This document shows, piece after piece, positions 55,001 through 64,000 of a stretch of 64,000 nucleotides of DNA. The notes below the pieces were generated by a model. It saw nothing but the letters and a program-made list of their open reading frames with translations, searched no databases and was not told the DNA's origin. Positions within the stretch are counted from its first letter, which is position 1. Each line of letters begins with the position of its first letter. Both the position numbers and the translations under genes were made by a program. The DNA is from Stenopsyche tienmushanensis (taxonomy: Eukaryota > Arthropoda > Insecta > Trichoptera > Stenopsychidae): positions 992,001 to 1,056,000 of the forward strand of contig WACJ01000080.1 in NCBI GenBank assembly GCA_008973525.1. Reading direction: 5' to 3'.

Positions 55001-55361
55001 TTTATGTCGAGGAGCTATTCAACTCTTTTTTACTATTATATATATTTTTTTTCTATATTGTAAGGACGAAACGTTGATAAGCAGTTTTGCATGCGGAACC
55101 ATTTTTTTACATTAAAAAAATATTCATATATAAAATCGACTTTTTTAATACCCCACAAGCCTTTTCAGGATTTATACCCTTATTTGCATAAATTAAAAAA
55201 AATCTATTCAATATGTAATACAAAAAACAATGTCAAATGTGTTTGAATGAATGATTTGTGTGCCATGTGTATAATGCATAGTGTTTTCAAGCCTTATAAC
55301 CCTCCAGTGTGACAAAATATGCATGTGTGCTTATTGGCATAAATTAAATTTATTGAGAATA
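49089..55361. other. Intergenic DNA; paired GTTTACCGGCAGA words
   Basis: No gene. GC-richer parts at 51,000-51,420 and 52,640-53,040. The 13-mer GTTTACCGGCAGA occurs at 51052 and 52806, each within 40 bp of an inverted 12-mer (AGGGTTAAAAAC at 51068, GTTTTTAACCCT near 52778). These may be borders of old elements. Confidence 0.4.
53868..53912 (+). repeat. Short repeat R5, copy B
   Basis: TACGCTGCGGCGTTCTTGACAG then AAATGGATTTG and GATAAGTGG, matching the order of blocks at 3722-3760. Only about 40 bp are recognisably shared. Confidence 0.4.
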
Positions 55362-55940
55362 TTAACACTTTATAGTCCGTATCCGCGTTTACGCGTGATG
55401 GATAACTAACATTACAGTGTCTTCTAGGGATGACAGTGCATACACGTCATCAATTCATATAGCAAATCGAATTATTTTTTTTTACAAATACGTCATAAAA
55501 TTATTTTCACAAATACGTTTAAATACACAATTCAAACTATTTTTAATTATATAATTTAATATGTTGAAAAGATTTAATTAACATAGTTTTATAATAACAT
55601 AGTCTTGCTTAGTTGTTAATCGACTTTATTCGTATCAATCAATTTGGTTTTAAATCGATACATTTAAATTTACTGAGCTGATTTCAAGTCAAAATTAACA
55701 ATTTTTGCATTTTATCACGCTGGCACATGCACCACAGATTGAAAAAATGATTATCATGTTTACATATATTGATGCAATAAACGCTTTTGTAGCCATCAAT
55801 GAAATTTCATTTCAATCTATTAGCAGGCTTAAGAATTATATCAATTTTACAAAAAAGGCAAAATTTTATAAATTTCTTAAGAAAATTGTCCGGACACCGG
55901 GCGAAATTTAATGCGAAACACCCGGACTGTTAAGTGTTAA
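55362..55940. mobile_element. TTAA-bounded miniature element 2 (piggyBac-like MITE), 579 bp
   Basis: Left end TTAACACTTTATAGTCCG; the reverse complement of the right end (ending at 55940) reads TTAACACTTAACAGTCCG, 16 of 18 matching, flanked by TTAA on both sides. A 68-codon open frame inside (55705-55911) resembles no transposase and is probably chance. The greater end divergence suggests an older insertion than element 1. Confidence 0.75.
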
Positions 55941-56351
55941 TTATTTTTTTTTAAATACATTATTTCCAAATACATTCGGTACTTCATTTACACGATTTTT
56001 TAATGCTTTAAAATTTAGGATTATTTCTTCGAGAAATATATTTTAAAAAATCAACAAATTAAACATTTAATTACAGAGCTTTTAAACCCAAAATAATAAA
56101 TAGAGCTTTGAAATTGAAAATTATGAACAATTTATCAAAAACAATAAATTTAGGGGTTTAACCTATCATTTGATGTAGTCGTTGATGTCATAATCGCTTT
56201 ACACCGATTACTTTCTGTCAGCTCCTATCAATGTAAGACAATCTTCAATTTGAGGTCGAATCAATTGTAAATAAGCAATGTTGATAGCATACAAGACCAC
56301 ATAATTTATTTACATAAATAATACACAAAAAATGATTCGAAGCGACGAAGC

Positions 56352-56520
56352 AATTAAATAAATAAACACTGTCTATAGCACAAAATATTCGGTCATTTAT
56401 ACAATCGTGCGATGTATGCGGGGAAGCTCTCCGTCTCTGTCTCCCGAACTGCGCTACGTTCTCTCTCTGTCTCTGTCTGTATCCGAGCTCAATGTACAAG
56501 AGTGCTCTTTCAAATAAATG
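56352..56520 (-). repeat. Dispersed repeat family R2, copy B
   Basis: Same order of blocks as 43481-43690: a CTCTCTGTCTCTGTCT tract, a RTCGTRCGRTGTAYGC block, GGTCATTT, then TAGCACA and AATAAATAAACACTGT at the presumed 3' end (plus-strand left edge). It lacks the central ~95 bp of copy A. No coding sequence was recognised. Confidence 0.7.
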
Positions 56521-58359
56521 GAGGGGGGAAGTCACAGGTCCTGGGATTGTACTCCTTTAGGGGTTATTGTTGAAATATCAGTATAAAATATTTGATTAGC
56601 TAATCGTTACCCATGGGTATTCCCGTCAATTAGGGGTTAGAGTTATAAATTCAAACATCTTGAACTCAATTCTGTAAAAAATATGTTTAGTGGTCAAATT
56701 TTGATATTAATAGACTGTAGGAAGCCAAAAAATCAATTCCCCAAGATTCAAGGGTATTCAGTTATATTTCATTTTTCACTATCAATTGTCTGCTTGAAAA
56801 TAAGTTAGCATCAATCCGACGATTAATTCGTAAAAAAGCAAAGTTTAAGAGTGGCTGAACCCGATTAGAATCACCATTTCACACCTTATTTATAATAAAT
56901 TCACTCCATTAAAAAACAATGGTATTTTATTTATATACAGATAAGATCTGACTGACGTTTCTAATTGTCAGGTGGTTAAGTGTTCGAATGAAAATTTCTA
57001 CGGTCCTCCGGTCACATGAATAATTTATTTTTTTAGAACCTAGGCTCTATGATAATGCCGCTTCATTATGCTCCGAAACGGGTTCTATGGTGTTTGCAAA
57101 AAAATACTATGATCGCTTTTGAGGCGGAGTCCATTCGCGGCCGTATCCTTAAGCTCGGCCATTATCCTTAAATATGGCGTTATTTCAGTTCGTTTATTTC
57201 GACGTATCAATATGTAGTAAAATAGCTATTAGACCATAACATCTGTACGTGTCCTGGATAATGGAATTCCCTTCGCATTATAATAAACTTTACGTGTCAA
57301 AGTATGTAAATGGTTTATTTATTTACTCCACATACCGCGGGGACTACTTGCTTGTATTTTAATAGGCGAGTGTTAAGTTCCTACTTGAAATGTTTAGATA
57401 AAGGGAGAAACAGGAAATGGGGTAAATTAGTTTTTCTACGTTTTTTTTATGAATTTACATAATAAGTTTATTGCTCTTGCGGAAGCTTTTTTTTAAACAT
57501 TAAACACATTATTTTAAAGGAAAGCAGGCTATAGTTTACCCCTAATGTCTTGGCCATAACGTTAAGATGCTAGAAAACTACACCCCTAAACAAAATTGTT
57601 CAATATGGAATAGTATTTGAACATCATTCAACCACAGTTAATGTAAAAACCCAGATATTTATTAATATAATTCTCAATATTGTTAATAAAGTTTTTACAT
57701 CAATTTTATTATTTAAAACCATCGATCAACCCCCTTTTATAGTTTAAGCGCCAAGATTTTTACCATATAATACTTATTAATAAATAACATTTATTCGTTT
57801 TGTCCAGAATGGAGGTCAAAGGTCCAAAGTCCCATTCAACCGTAAGAATTCCAACACATCTGGTCAACAAATAATATCCCACGTCTCGTGGCGATTGCCG
57901 ATGAAATCCGTATAGGTTTACATGGTTAATGGAAAGGATTACATAGTGATAATCGGAGTTAATTGCTATAACCACTTGACGTATTGTATGAAAGTATTAT
58001 TTTCTCTCGGCTGCCAATTCATGACCATAATGGCATGGGAAAAGCGATAATTAGAAGTTGCGTTTCTCTAATAGATACTTTCGAGCACACCATTTTATAC
58101 ACCACACCTTGGCGTAATATAAAGCTTCAATAGCTTTTATCCAAAGAGCACTCACATAACCGAGACTTTTATATTTTATTTTTCATTCGTATTCGTATTC
58201 ATTTGTAGCAGTAAATCATTTTATATCTTTATTTCGAATTTAAACGTATTTCGAACAATATTCAACGCATAAAACAGCCAAACACGGTTATAGCGAGCAC
58301 TCAAGAATCAACGATAAAATCGTTATTTATACATTTTTACATAATTTCATGTGATATTT
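56521..58359. other. AT-rich intergenic DNA before the jockey insertion
   Basis: No gene or element end recognised. The last bases form the pre-insertion target site of the retrotransposon. Confidence 0.5.
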
Positions 58360-58374
58360 ATAAGATACGCGCAT
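58360..58374 (+). repeat. Target-site duplication, left copy
   Basis: ATAAGATACGCGCAT, identical to 61609-61623, immediately before the first base of the jockey element. The first one to three bases could instead belong to the tail repeat on the other side, so the true duplication is 12-15 bp. Confidence 0.93.
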
Positions 58375-58375
58375 T

Positions 58376-58588
58376 CCCCCCGTCTGGGCCGCCCGACAGT
58401 CCTCACCCCAACAGCCGAAGACAAAGACGACATCGGCATTCACCAATGGAGAGAGTCTTCTCCCATTGTCAGACATGATGAAGATGGTGTGCACACTACG
58501 TGACATTCGTGCAAAACTAAGTCTGTGTAAAACCAAAATGGACATGGCCATCTGCCTTATAGAGCATTTGGACGATCTCCTTAATTAA
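58376..58588 (+). pseudogene. C-terminal remnant of jockey ORF1 (gag-like)
   Basis: An open frame of 70 codons enters directly from the truncated 5' junction and ends at TAA 58586-58588, overlapping the start of the ORF2 frame by about 25 nt. Overlapping or abutting ORF1/ORF2 is normal in jockey-type elements. The remnant is polar and then Met/Leu/Lys-rich (DMMKMVCTLRDIRAKL…). No CCHC knuckle is left, as expected if those lay in the missing upstream part. Assignment as ORF1 rests on position and frame, not on a recognised domain. Confidence 0.6.
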
Positions 58589-61274
58589 ATTCACCTCTAA
58601 CTCATTAAAAATATTAAATTGGAACGCTCACGGGTTAAGGAGCAAAATTGACGAACTAACTGTGGTGATCTGTCACCTAAAAATTGACGTTGCTCTGATT
58701 ACGGAAACGTATCTTAAACCAGATATCCCTTTTCAAATCCCCGGTTTTACATGCCACCGCTCCGACAGACTACACAGAGCCGGCGGTGGTGTAGCTATCC
58801 TTATAAAAAACGAAATTGACCATTTCCCAGTCCGAACTCCTGTCTCTGCTAACCTCGAAACTGTTGCTATCCAGTTAGTTTTGGGAAACAAAAAATATAT
58901 TATAGTAGCCGCCTACAACCCCCCTCAGCTGGACCTGCTTTCAGATGAACTCTCGGGGTTGTTCAGTATGAGCGAAAGAGTCTTGGTCTCGGGTGATTTC
59001 AATGCCAAGAATATTCAGTGGAACTGTCCACGGGGAAACCGGCAGGGCTCGCTTCTACAAGCATTTTCACTGGACAACAACGTTGATATCCATTTTCCAC
59101 AACGCTTCACATACTATCCGTCGGTCAACAGACGTCCCTCCACGTTAGATCTGACGCTGACCAAAAACGTCTCGACCGTATCTCGGATGAAGGCCGTGGA
59201 TGCTCTCCCGTCCGATCACCTTCCAGTCGTTTTTGATGTGGAAGGTGGACTCCAGAGAACACCAGCGGTCAGGCTGGCATACGAGCGGACAAATTGGTCA
59301 GACTTCAGATCTTATCTCGATCGTAACATCCTCCTATCCACTTCCGTTCCTGGATCTAACGAACGCGAAATTGACGAAGCCGTAGAGTCCATTTCCAACA
59401 TTATATTAGAAGCCAAAGCTAAGTTCATTCCGTTAGACGTAACAGATTCAAATCTTATCAAGCTCACGCGGAATTTAAAACGCACGATTAAGAACAGAAA
59501 TAAACTTAAGAAATTATGGCAAAAATATCGGCTCAAATCCATTAAAGTATTGGTCAATCGCCTCAACTATCAAATTAAAAGTCAAATCAACAAATTAAAA
59601 AATGAATCATGGAAAACTAAGCTCTCTAAATTAAGTCCCTCAGACAATTCCCTTTGGAAAGTTGTAAAAACCCTCAAAAATAAACCTAAAGAAATTCCCA
59701 GTTTAATTAATAATCAGATAAGTGCCGAGTCCGATAGAGATAAGGCCAACCTGTTAGCAAAAACCTTTAAATTAAATCACAAAATTTCAGAGAATATGAG
59801 TAACAATAAAACCATTAAAATAGTAGATAAAACGATTAGGGATTTCCAAAACAATTTAAATATAAAATCACATAAATTTAAACTGATAACACCCATTGAA
59901 ACTTTAAATATAATTAGACAACTAAAAAGCAAGAAATCCCCAGGTTTCGATACTATAGACAATACAGTCATCAAAAATCTCCCATTTAAAATAATTATCC
60001 AGTTGACAAAAATATTTAATGCGTGTTTGAGCATGGGGTACTTCCCATCCACCTGGAAGTCGGCGAAAGTCATTCCATTGCCCAAACCAGGTAAAGATGC
60101 CAGCAACCCTATAAATTATCGCCCGATCAGTTTACTTTCTGCACTAAGCAAAATATTTGAAAAACTTATTCTAAATAGACTGGATGAACTTAGTATAAAT
60201 GTTATTAATAATGAGCAATTCGGTTTTCGTAGGAATCACTCTACGGCTCATCAGCTGACCAGACTGACTGAACACATTACTAGAAACTTTAACATGAAGA
60301 GAAGTACCGGTATGGTACTTCTCGACATCGAAAAGGCATTTGATTCTGTCTGGCACCGCGGTCTGATCCACAAAATGATATCCCTTAAGTTTCCTACTTA
60401 CCTTATTAAAATGATCCAATCCTATCTGTACAAAAGATCATTTTCGGTAACCTTAAACAGAGCAACGTCAACTTCCCAGTCTGTCTCAGCGGGAGTTCCT
60501 CAGGGCAGTATTTTAGGGCCTCACCTGTTCAACATTTACTTACACGATCTACCGACACCGTCCCCATCAAACGTAGCACTCTACGCCGACGACACGGCAT
60601 ATTATACCAGCTCTCGGAGCAACAAGCTAATAGTCGGAAACCTCCAACGATCGCTAAAAGCTGCATTTAAATATTTCGATCGTTGGAAACTCAAATTAAA
60701 TAAAGAAAAAACCGAAGCTATCTTGTTCTCCGTGAAACGGAAAAATCTTCGAATTGACCCAATAGTCGTCGGGTCCAGCTCTATCGAGTGGAAACCCCAA
60801 GTGAAATACTTGGGGGTGACTTTAGATAGAAGACTGAGGTGGGGAGCACAGGTGTCGGTGACTCGTGCCCGCGGATTAGCAGCTATGGGGGCGCTGCACT
60901 CCATATTTCGTCGGCGCAGTGCTCTCTCGGCCTCTAACAAATTTTTATTATACAAAACGCTGATTCGACCTACACTCACATACGCCGCTCCCGTCTGGAG
61001 CAATATATGCAACACCAACTACAATAAACTTCAAATCGTACAAAACAAAGCCATAAAAATTGTTTTCAATACATTTCCATACACTAATCTTAAACGTTTT
61101 CACAATAAAATTAAGCTTCCTCTTATAAAGAATTTTTTTCATAAGCTAACACTCAATTTTTACTCAAAAATTCCAAATCACACCAATCATCTCATATCTA
61201 CACTCGGCGAATATACCACTCAAAACAATAATTTTAGATACGTTCACAAAATGCCTAAACATATTTTACTATAG
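58563..61274 (+). CDS. Jockey ORF2: endonuclease-reverse transcriptase
   Basis: About 903 uninterrupted codons. Numbering from the GTG codon at 58662 as residue 1: the APE endonuclease has ALITET near 11-16, GDFN at 111-114 and SDHLP at 184-188. The reverse transcriptase has the INYRPISLLS region near 490, motif A with FD at 560-561, GVPQGS at 611-616 and the catalytic YADD at 641-644, followed by KYLGVTLDRRLRW. The C-terminal part includes IRPTLTYAAPVW and ends in tag at 61272-61274. The frame continues upstream of 58662 as LKILNWNAHGLRSKIDEL, the normal start of the endonuclease domain, so the protein really begins earlier. No in-frame ATG precedes the endonuclease; the first is at 58968. 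The product nicks DNA and copies element RNA at the nick. Its catalytic motifs look intact. Confidence 0.92.
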   Translation, partial: SIWTISLIKFTSNSLKILNWNAHGLRSKIDELTVVICHLKIDVALITETYLKPDIPFQIPGFTCHRSDRLHRAGGGVAILIKNEIDHFPVRTPVSANLETVAIQLVLGNKKYIIVAAYNPPQLDLLSDELSGLFSMSERVLVSGDFNAKNIQWNCPRGNRQGSLLQAFSLDNNVDIHFPQRFTYYPSVNRRPSTLDLTLTKNVSTVSRMKAVDALPSDHLPVVFDVEGGLQRTPAVRLAYERTNWSDFRSYLDRNILLSTSVPGSNEREIDEAVESISNIILEAKAKFIPLDVTDSNLIKLTRNLKRTIKNRNKLKKLWQKYRLKSIKVLVNRLNYQIKSQINKLKNESWKTKLSKLSPSDNSLWKVVKTLKNKPKEIPSLINNQISAESDRDKANLLAKTFKLNHKISENMSNNKTIKIVDKTIRDFQNNLNIKSHKFKLITPIETLNIIRQLKSKKSPGFDTIDNTVIKNLPFKIIIQLTKIFNACLSMGYFPSTWKSAKVIPLPKPGKDASNPINYRPISLLSALSKIFEKLILNRLDELSINVINNEQFGFRRNHSTAHQLTRLTEHITRNFNMKRSTGMVLLDIEKAFDSVWHRGLIHKMISLKFPTYLIKMIQSYLYKRSFSVTLNRATSTSQSVSAGVPQGSILGPHLFNIYLHDLPTPSPSNVALYADDTAYYTSSRSNKLIVGNLQRSLKAAFKYFDRWKLKLNKEKTEAILFSVKRKNLRIDPIVVGSSSIEWKPQVKYLGVTLDRRLRWGAQVSVTRARGLAAMGALHSIFRRRSALSASNKFLLYKTLIRPTLTYAAPVWSNICNTNYNKLQIVQNKAIKIVFNTFPYTNLKRFHNKIKLPLIKNFFHKLTLNFYSKIPNHTNHLISTLGEYTTQNNNFRYVHKMPKHILL

Positions 61275-61573
61275 TTGATAGTCATGAATGCGCGACGTAT
61301 GAAGGATATATGATTGATTGATTAAATTATTTATTTTGTTTAGTTTGTAAGATAGTTTTTAAGGAATGTCGCAAAGGGGTTTTAAGTCTCCTATTTTTCC
61401 CCCTATATATATACAAAAATTAAATTAACTCTTATTATGTAAAATTTATTATAACTAAAATATATACTTGTAATTAAGATAAGGATAGTAATCTAAGACT
61501 TACATTGTTAATCTATTTTTATGTAATTGTGTATATTGATACACCTTTTTAACTTGCTATATTATATTTATTG

Positions 61574-61608
61574 AATAAAGGTTTATAAATAAATAAATAA
61601 ATAAATAA
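61574..61608 (+). terminator. Jockey 3' end: AATAAA and AAAT-repeat tail
   Basis: AATAAA at 61574-61579, then about five AAAT units from 61587 that end at the duplication. A short repeat tail in place of pure poly(A) is known from several LINE lineages. It is also a likely mutable microsatellite. Confidence 0.75.
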
Positions 61609-61623
61609 ATAAGATACGCGCAT
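61609..61623 (+). repeat. Target-site duplication, right copy
   Basis: ATAAGATACGCGCAT directly after the AAAT-repeat tail, identical to the copy at 58360-58374. It fixes the 3' boundary of the retrotransposon. Confidence 0.93.
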
Positions 61624-61844
61624 AAATCTTCCATTCATATTTTTTTCAGTGTCATTTGTAAGCATGTTATATTTTAAGATTATTTTTCAATCGTCGATAG
61701 AATATTTAAATAGAACCCAATTGTAATTATTCAAACATTTATTCTTTCAGATCACTGCTAAATACATAATTTTTTTCCTCCTGTTTTTATAATATAATGT
61801 ATACTAAGTTGTCTAATCCCCCTTTTCTTCATTATCGTTATGTT

Positions 61845-62180
61845 TAGATATGGCATCCAATTGCGATGCGCTCATTCGTCATATCAGCGATCCGAAAATT
61901 GGACCGATTGAGCATACAAACCTTATGGCCAATCCATCCTCTTTTGGGGCTTTTTGCGGCATTTTTTATGATATGTAGGACGACGGAAGCAACGTAGCGT
62001 CTAGACACTTTCTATCACAGTTAACAGTAACCGCCATCTATACATTAGATCGGGTACTTTTGGGACTATCTTTGTATATTATTTTAAAATATACGTTAAA
62101 ATAGTATTAGTTAACTATATAAAGTATATTGGATATGGATTTTCATACCCTAATTACAGCTCTGGCAATTAATCTGAATA
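61845..62180 (+). repeat. Dispersed repeat family R1, copy B
   Basis: Second copy of the 790-1145 repeat. It differs by many substitutions and by indels; copy B has about 40 extra bases after the AACCGCCAT block. The ages of the two copies therefore appear considerable. It lies about 220 bp downstream of the jockey insertion and is not part of it. Confidence 0.8.
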
Positions 62181-62377
62181 GTCGTTGAATTTTTGCTCGT
62201 TATATCCATAATTGGAACACATATGGCCTGTTTGCCTTTTATAAAATATTTTATTGTGTCTCAGTAATATTATAATAGAGATTTTGTAGATGATCCCACT
62301 ATGGTATTCCGATTACAAATCAATTGAATCAATATAAATTATCACTCTCTCTAATACTATCTAACACTCATTTGCTG

Positions 62378-62748
62378 TTAACACACTTTAAGCGGGTGCT
62401 GACGCGTGCTGCTTACCACGTGCGACAAAATATCCTCGTATAAATATCGCTATAATTCCAAAACTATTAAATATTTTTAAACGAAATTTTAAATAAATAC
62501 TTAAAACAAATATTTGCATCGATTGATTGACATGACAGAAAGAAAATTAATGATTACTCCTTTTAAGCCACACACAAAATATGTTATTCGTAGACTATTG
62601 AGAAACAATTATACTTATTCAATATTTCGTTTCTTAACGATGTACTTGAAAATACTTCTTTCTATGGAGTGAAATTTTATTAATATTAAGGTAATTTATT
62701 TTAGTCGAGAAGCGGCAATTACTAGTTGTTCCGCCTAAAGTGTGTTAA
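62378..62748. mobile_element. TTAA-bounded miniature element 3 (piggyBac-like MITE), 371 bp
   Basis: Left end TTAACACACTTTAAGCGG; the reverse complement of the right end reads TTAACACACTTTAGGCGG, 17 of 18 matching, with TTAA at both borders. It has no coding capacity. The left inside flank carries GC-rich sequence (GACGCGTGCTG…) as in element 1. Confidence 0.82.
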
Positions 62749-64000
62749 TTTTGGCAGTTATCAAAGTCCCATTGAAGCTCGTATTATTTCGCTTGCGCAA
62801 AATTACAGAACAAGTGCTCATCAATGCGTCCAAAGAAATCATTGCGTAAATTGTTCAATATTTTGAATTATTGGCTTCAAAAGGCTGCTAACTAAATATT
62901 TTTGTATCTGGCTTTCATATGCTAAATGGCGTACAGGATCTTCTTGCACATATTGATTTACTAGCAGATTATATTCACGCTTTACTGTTATTGTTAGTTT
63001 ACAACGCCTTTGGTCGTGGTAAAGACTTGAGTGTCGTAAAATAACTTATTTTAACCCATGCAGTGTCAAGTGCAGTTCAATTGTGAGCCGGTCATAACCG
63101 TAACTCAATGAGGGCCGGTGGCTTAGCGCACTGTTAAGTGCCATCGCCGCGGATAGTAGAGAAAAGCTACCGCATCTCTTGTAATTGTAATCATCTTAAG
63201 GTAATGCTGCGGCCAACACAATAGAGATATAAACGTCCTGAATGGGTATCGATAATTTTACGAGCTTATTGTGTGTCTGTGCGGTTAACAGGATAGCCTA
63301 CTTCGTCTCCCTTTTAAACGGCCCAGCAAACAGCCTGTGGTGAAGAAACGCGGCACGCCGTTTAATTACATGACAAATGAATATTTACTGCTTTGGAATG
63401 GACTCTGAAGCGTAAAACTGAAGATCCATTAGGCCGTCGGTGCAGCTGCAGTCCAATGGAAATGCATTCCGAAACTCAATGTATGCATTATTGCTTTTGG
63501 CTCTCAGTATCTATTATACAGTGCCTCCATAGTGCTTGCCAAAGTTCATTAAAACAAATTTAAATTAATTAAACTATTGGTTTAAATCTTAAATAAATAA
63601 TTTGTAATTATGACACCTCATCAATAGATGGCAGCATATTATTATTTATAAATCCAAAATCGTCATAAAATGCTTGGAAGATCTTGCGATACGAATTCAA
63701 CATCTGATCGTCAAGATATCGAATAATATATTTCTGAGCATAAAAACGTCCCCTTATTAAAATAATCTCCGCCGTAATCGATAATGCAAGAATAGTAAAG
63801 CTTTCACTTCTGTTGGAAAACCGCGAACATATCTGATTAAGAATAAGTTAGAGAATATTGTTTCCGTACTCAAGATCCAAAAGACAGATAAGCGAAGAAT
63901 TTCTAGAAACATACGCAATTATAAATGAATATATTTGCAAAGATCTTATTGTGGATATTTTACGATTATGTATGATTCGATTTATGTGTGGAGCTTTTAA
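62749..64000. other. Right-hand flank, no gene
   Basis: A GC-richer patch at 63,100-63,400 begins GGGCCGGTGGCTTAGCGCA, similar to a tRNA or SINE A box, but no B box at the right distance and no cloverleaf was found. The remainder is AT-rich. Confidence 0.4.

Larger units (their letters stand above)
58375..61608 (+). mobile_element. Jockey-clade non-LTR retrotransposon, 5'-truncated, recent insertion
   Basis: A 3.2-kb LINE flanked by a 15-bp direct repeat (58360-58374 and 61609-61623). It contains the last 70 codons of an ORF1, a complete ORF2 with APE-type endonuclease and reverse transcriptase, a 3' UTR of about 0.3 kb, an AATAAA at 61574-61579 and a tail of AAAT repeats. The 5' end falls inside ORF1, the usual product of incomplete target-primed reverse transcription. 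The undamaged ORF2 and identical duplications indicate a recent insertion. Motif spelling (AFDSVWH, GVPQGSILGP, LYADDT) places it near jockey; R1, CR1 or RTE are less likely. No DNA-transposon ends or LTRs are seen. Confidence 0.93.

Noticed and set aside
59312..61142. Minus-strand frames inside the jockey element (64-138 codons)
   Set aside because: Shadows of the ORF2 coding sequence.
1..64000. CRISPR arrays, bacterial operons, rRNA genes, known insect microRNAs
   Set aside because: None recognised on reading either strand; the genome type makes the first two implausible, and the last was only checked from memory of common seeds.

Overview
The window looks like 64 kb of AT-rich insect (arthropod) nuclear DNA. 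The evidence is a spliced trehalose/sugar-transporter gene of the insect Tret1-like type, a jockey-clade non-LTR retrotransposon, a decayed mariner, TTAA-bounded miniature elements and long stretches without any gene. Nothing seen fixes the insect order. No bacterial operons, CRISPR arrays, rRNA or convincing tRNA genes were found, and most short open frames are chance frames.

Layout. Positions 1-10,200 are non-coding and hold a dispersed repeat near 790-1145 and a cluster of CGCATAA-rich repeats at about 5.4-6.8 kb. The one supported host gene lies at 10,297-11,813 on the minus strand: a two-exon, 478-residue, 12-TM sugar transporter with an 80-bp intron. From 12 to 27.7 kb there is no gene, only AT-rich DNA with a CpG-dense block at about 25.8-26.6 kb. 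A mariner transposase fossil sits at about 27.76-28.09 kb. From 28 to 58 kb, AT-rich DNA alternates with more GC-rich blocks and carries further repeats: a TTAA-bounded miniature element at 39,568-40,293, another at 55,362-55,940, and two-copy repeat families at 30.2/48.9 kb and 43.5/56.4 kb.

A recently inserted jockey-like retrotransposon occupies 58,375-61,608. It has a 15-bp target-site duplication, a complete endonuclease-reverse transcriptase frame and only the C-terminal tail of ORF1, so it is 5'-truncated. Downstream are a second copy of the 0.8-kb repeat (61,845-62,180) and a third TTAA-bounded miniature element (62,378-62,748).

The three TTAA elements have similar ends (TTAACAC, an AT-rich middle, then CCG or CGG), suggesting one piggyBac-like group mobilised by a transposase not present here. 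No new multi-gene system was found. The best leads are the TTAA family, the unclassified two-copy repeats and the near-intact jockey insertion. Repeat boundaries and GC statements were judged by eye, not computed.
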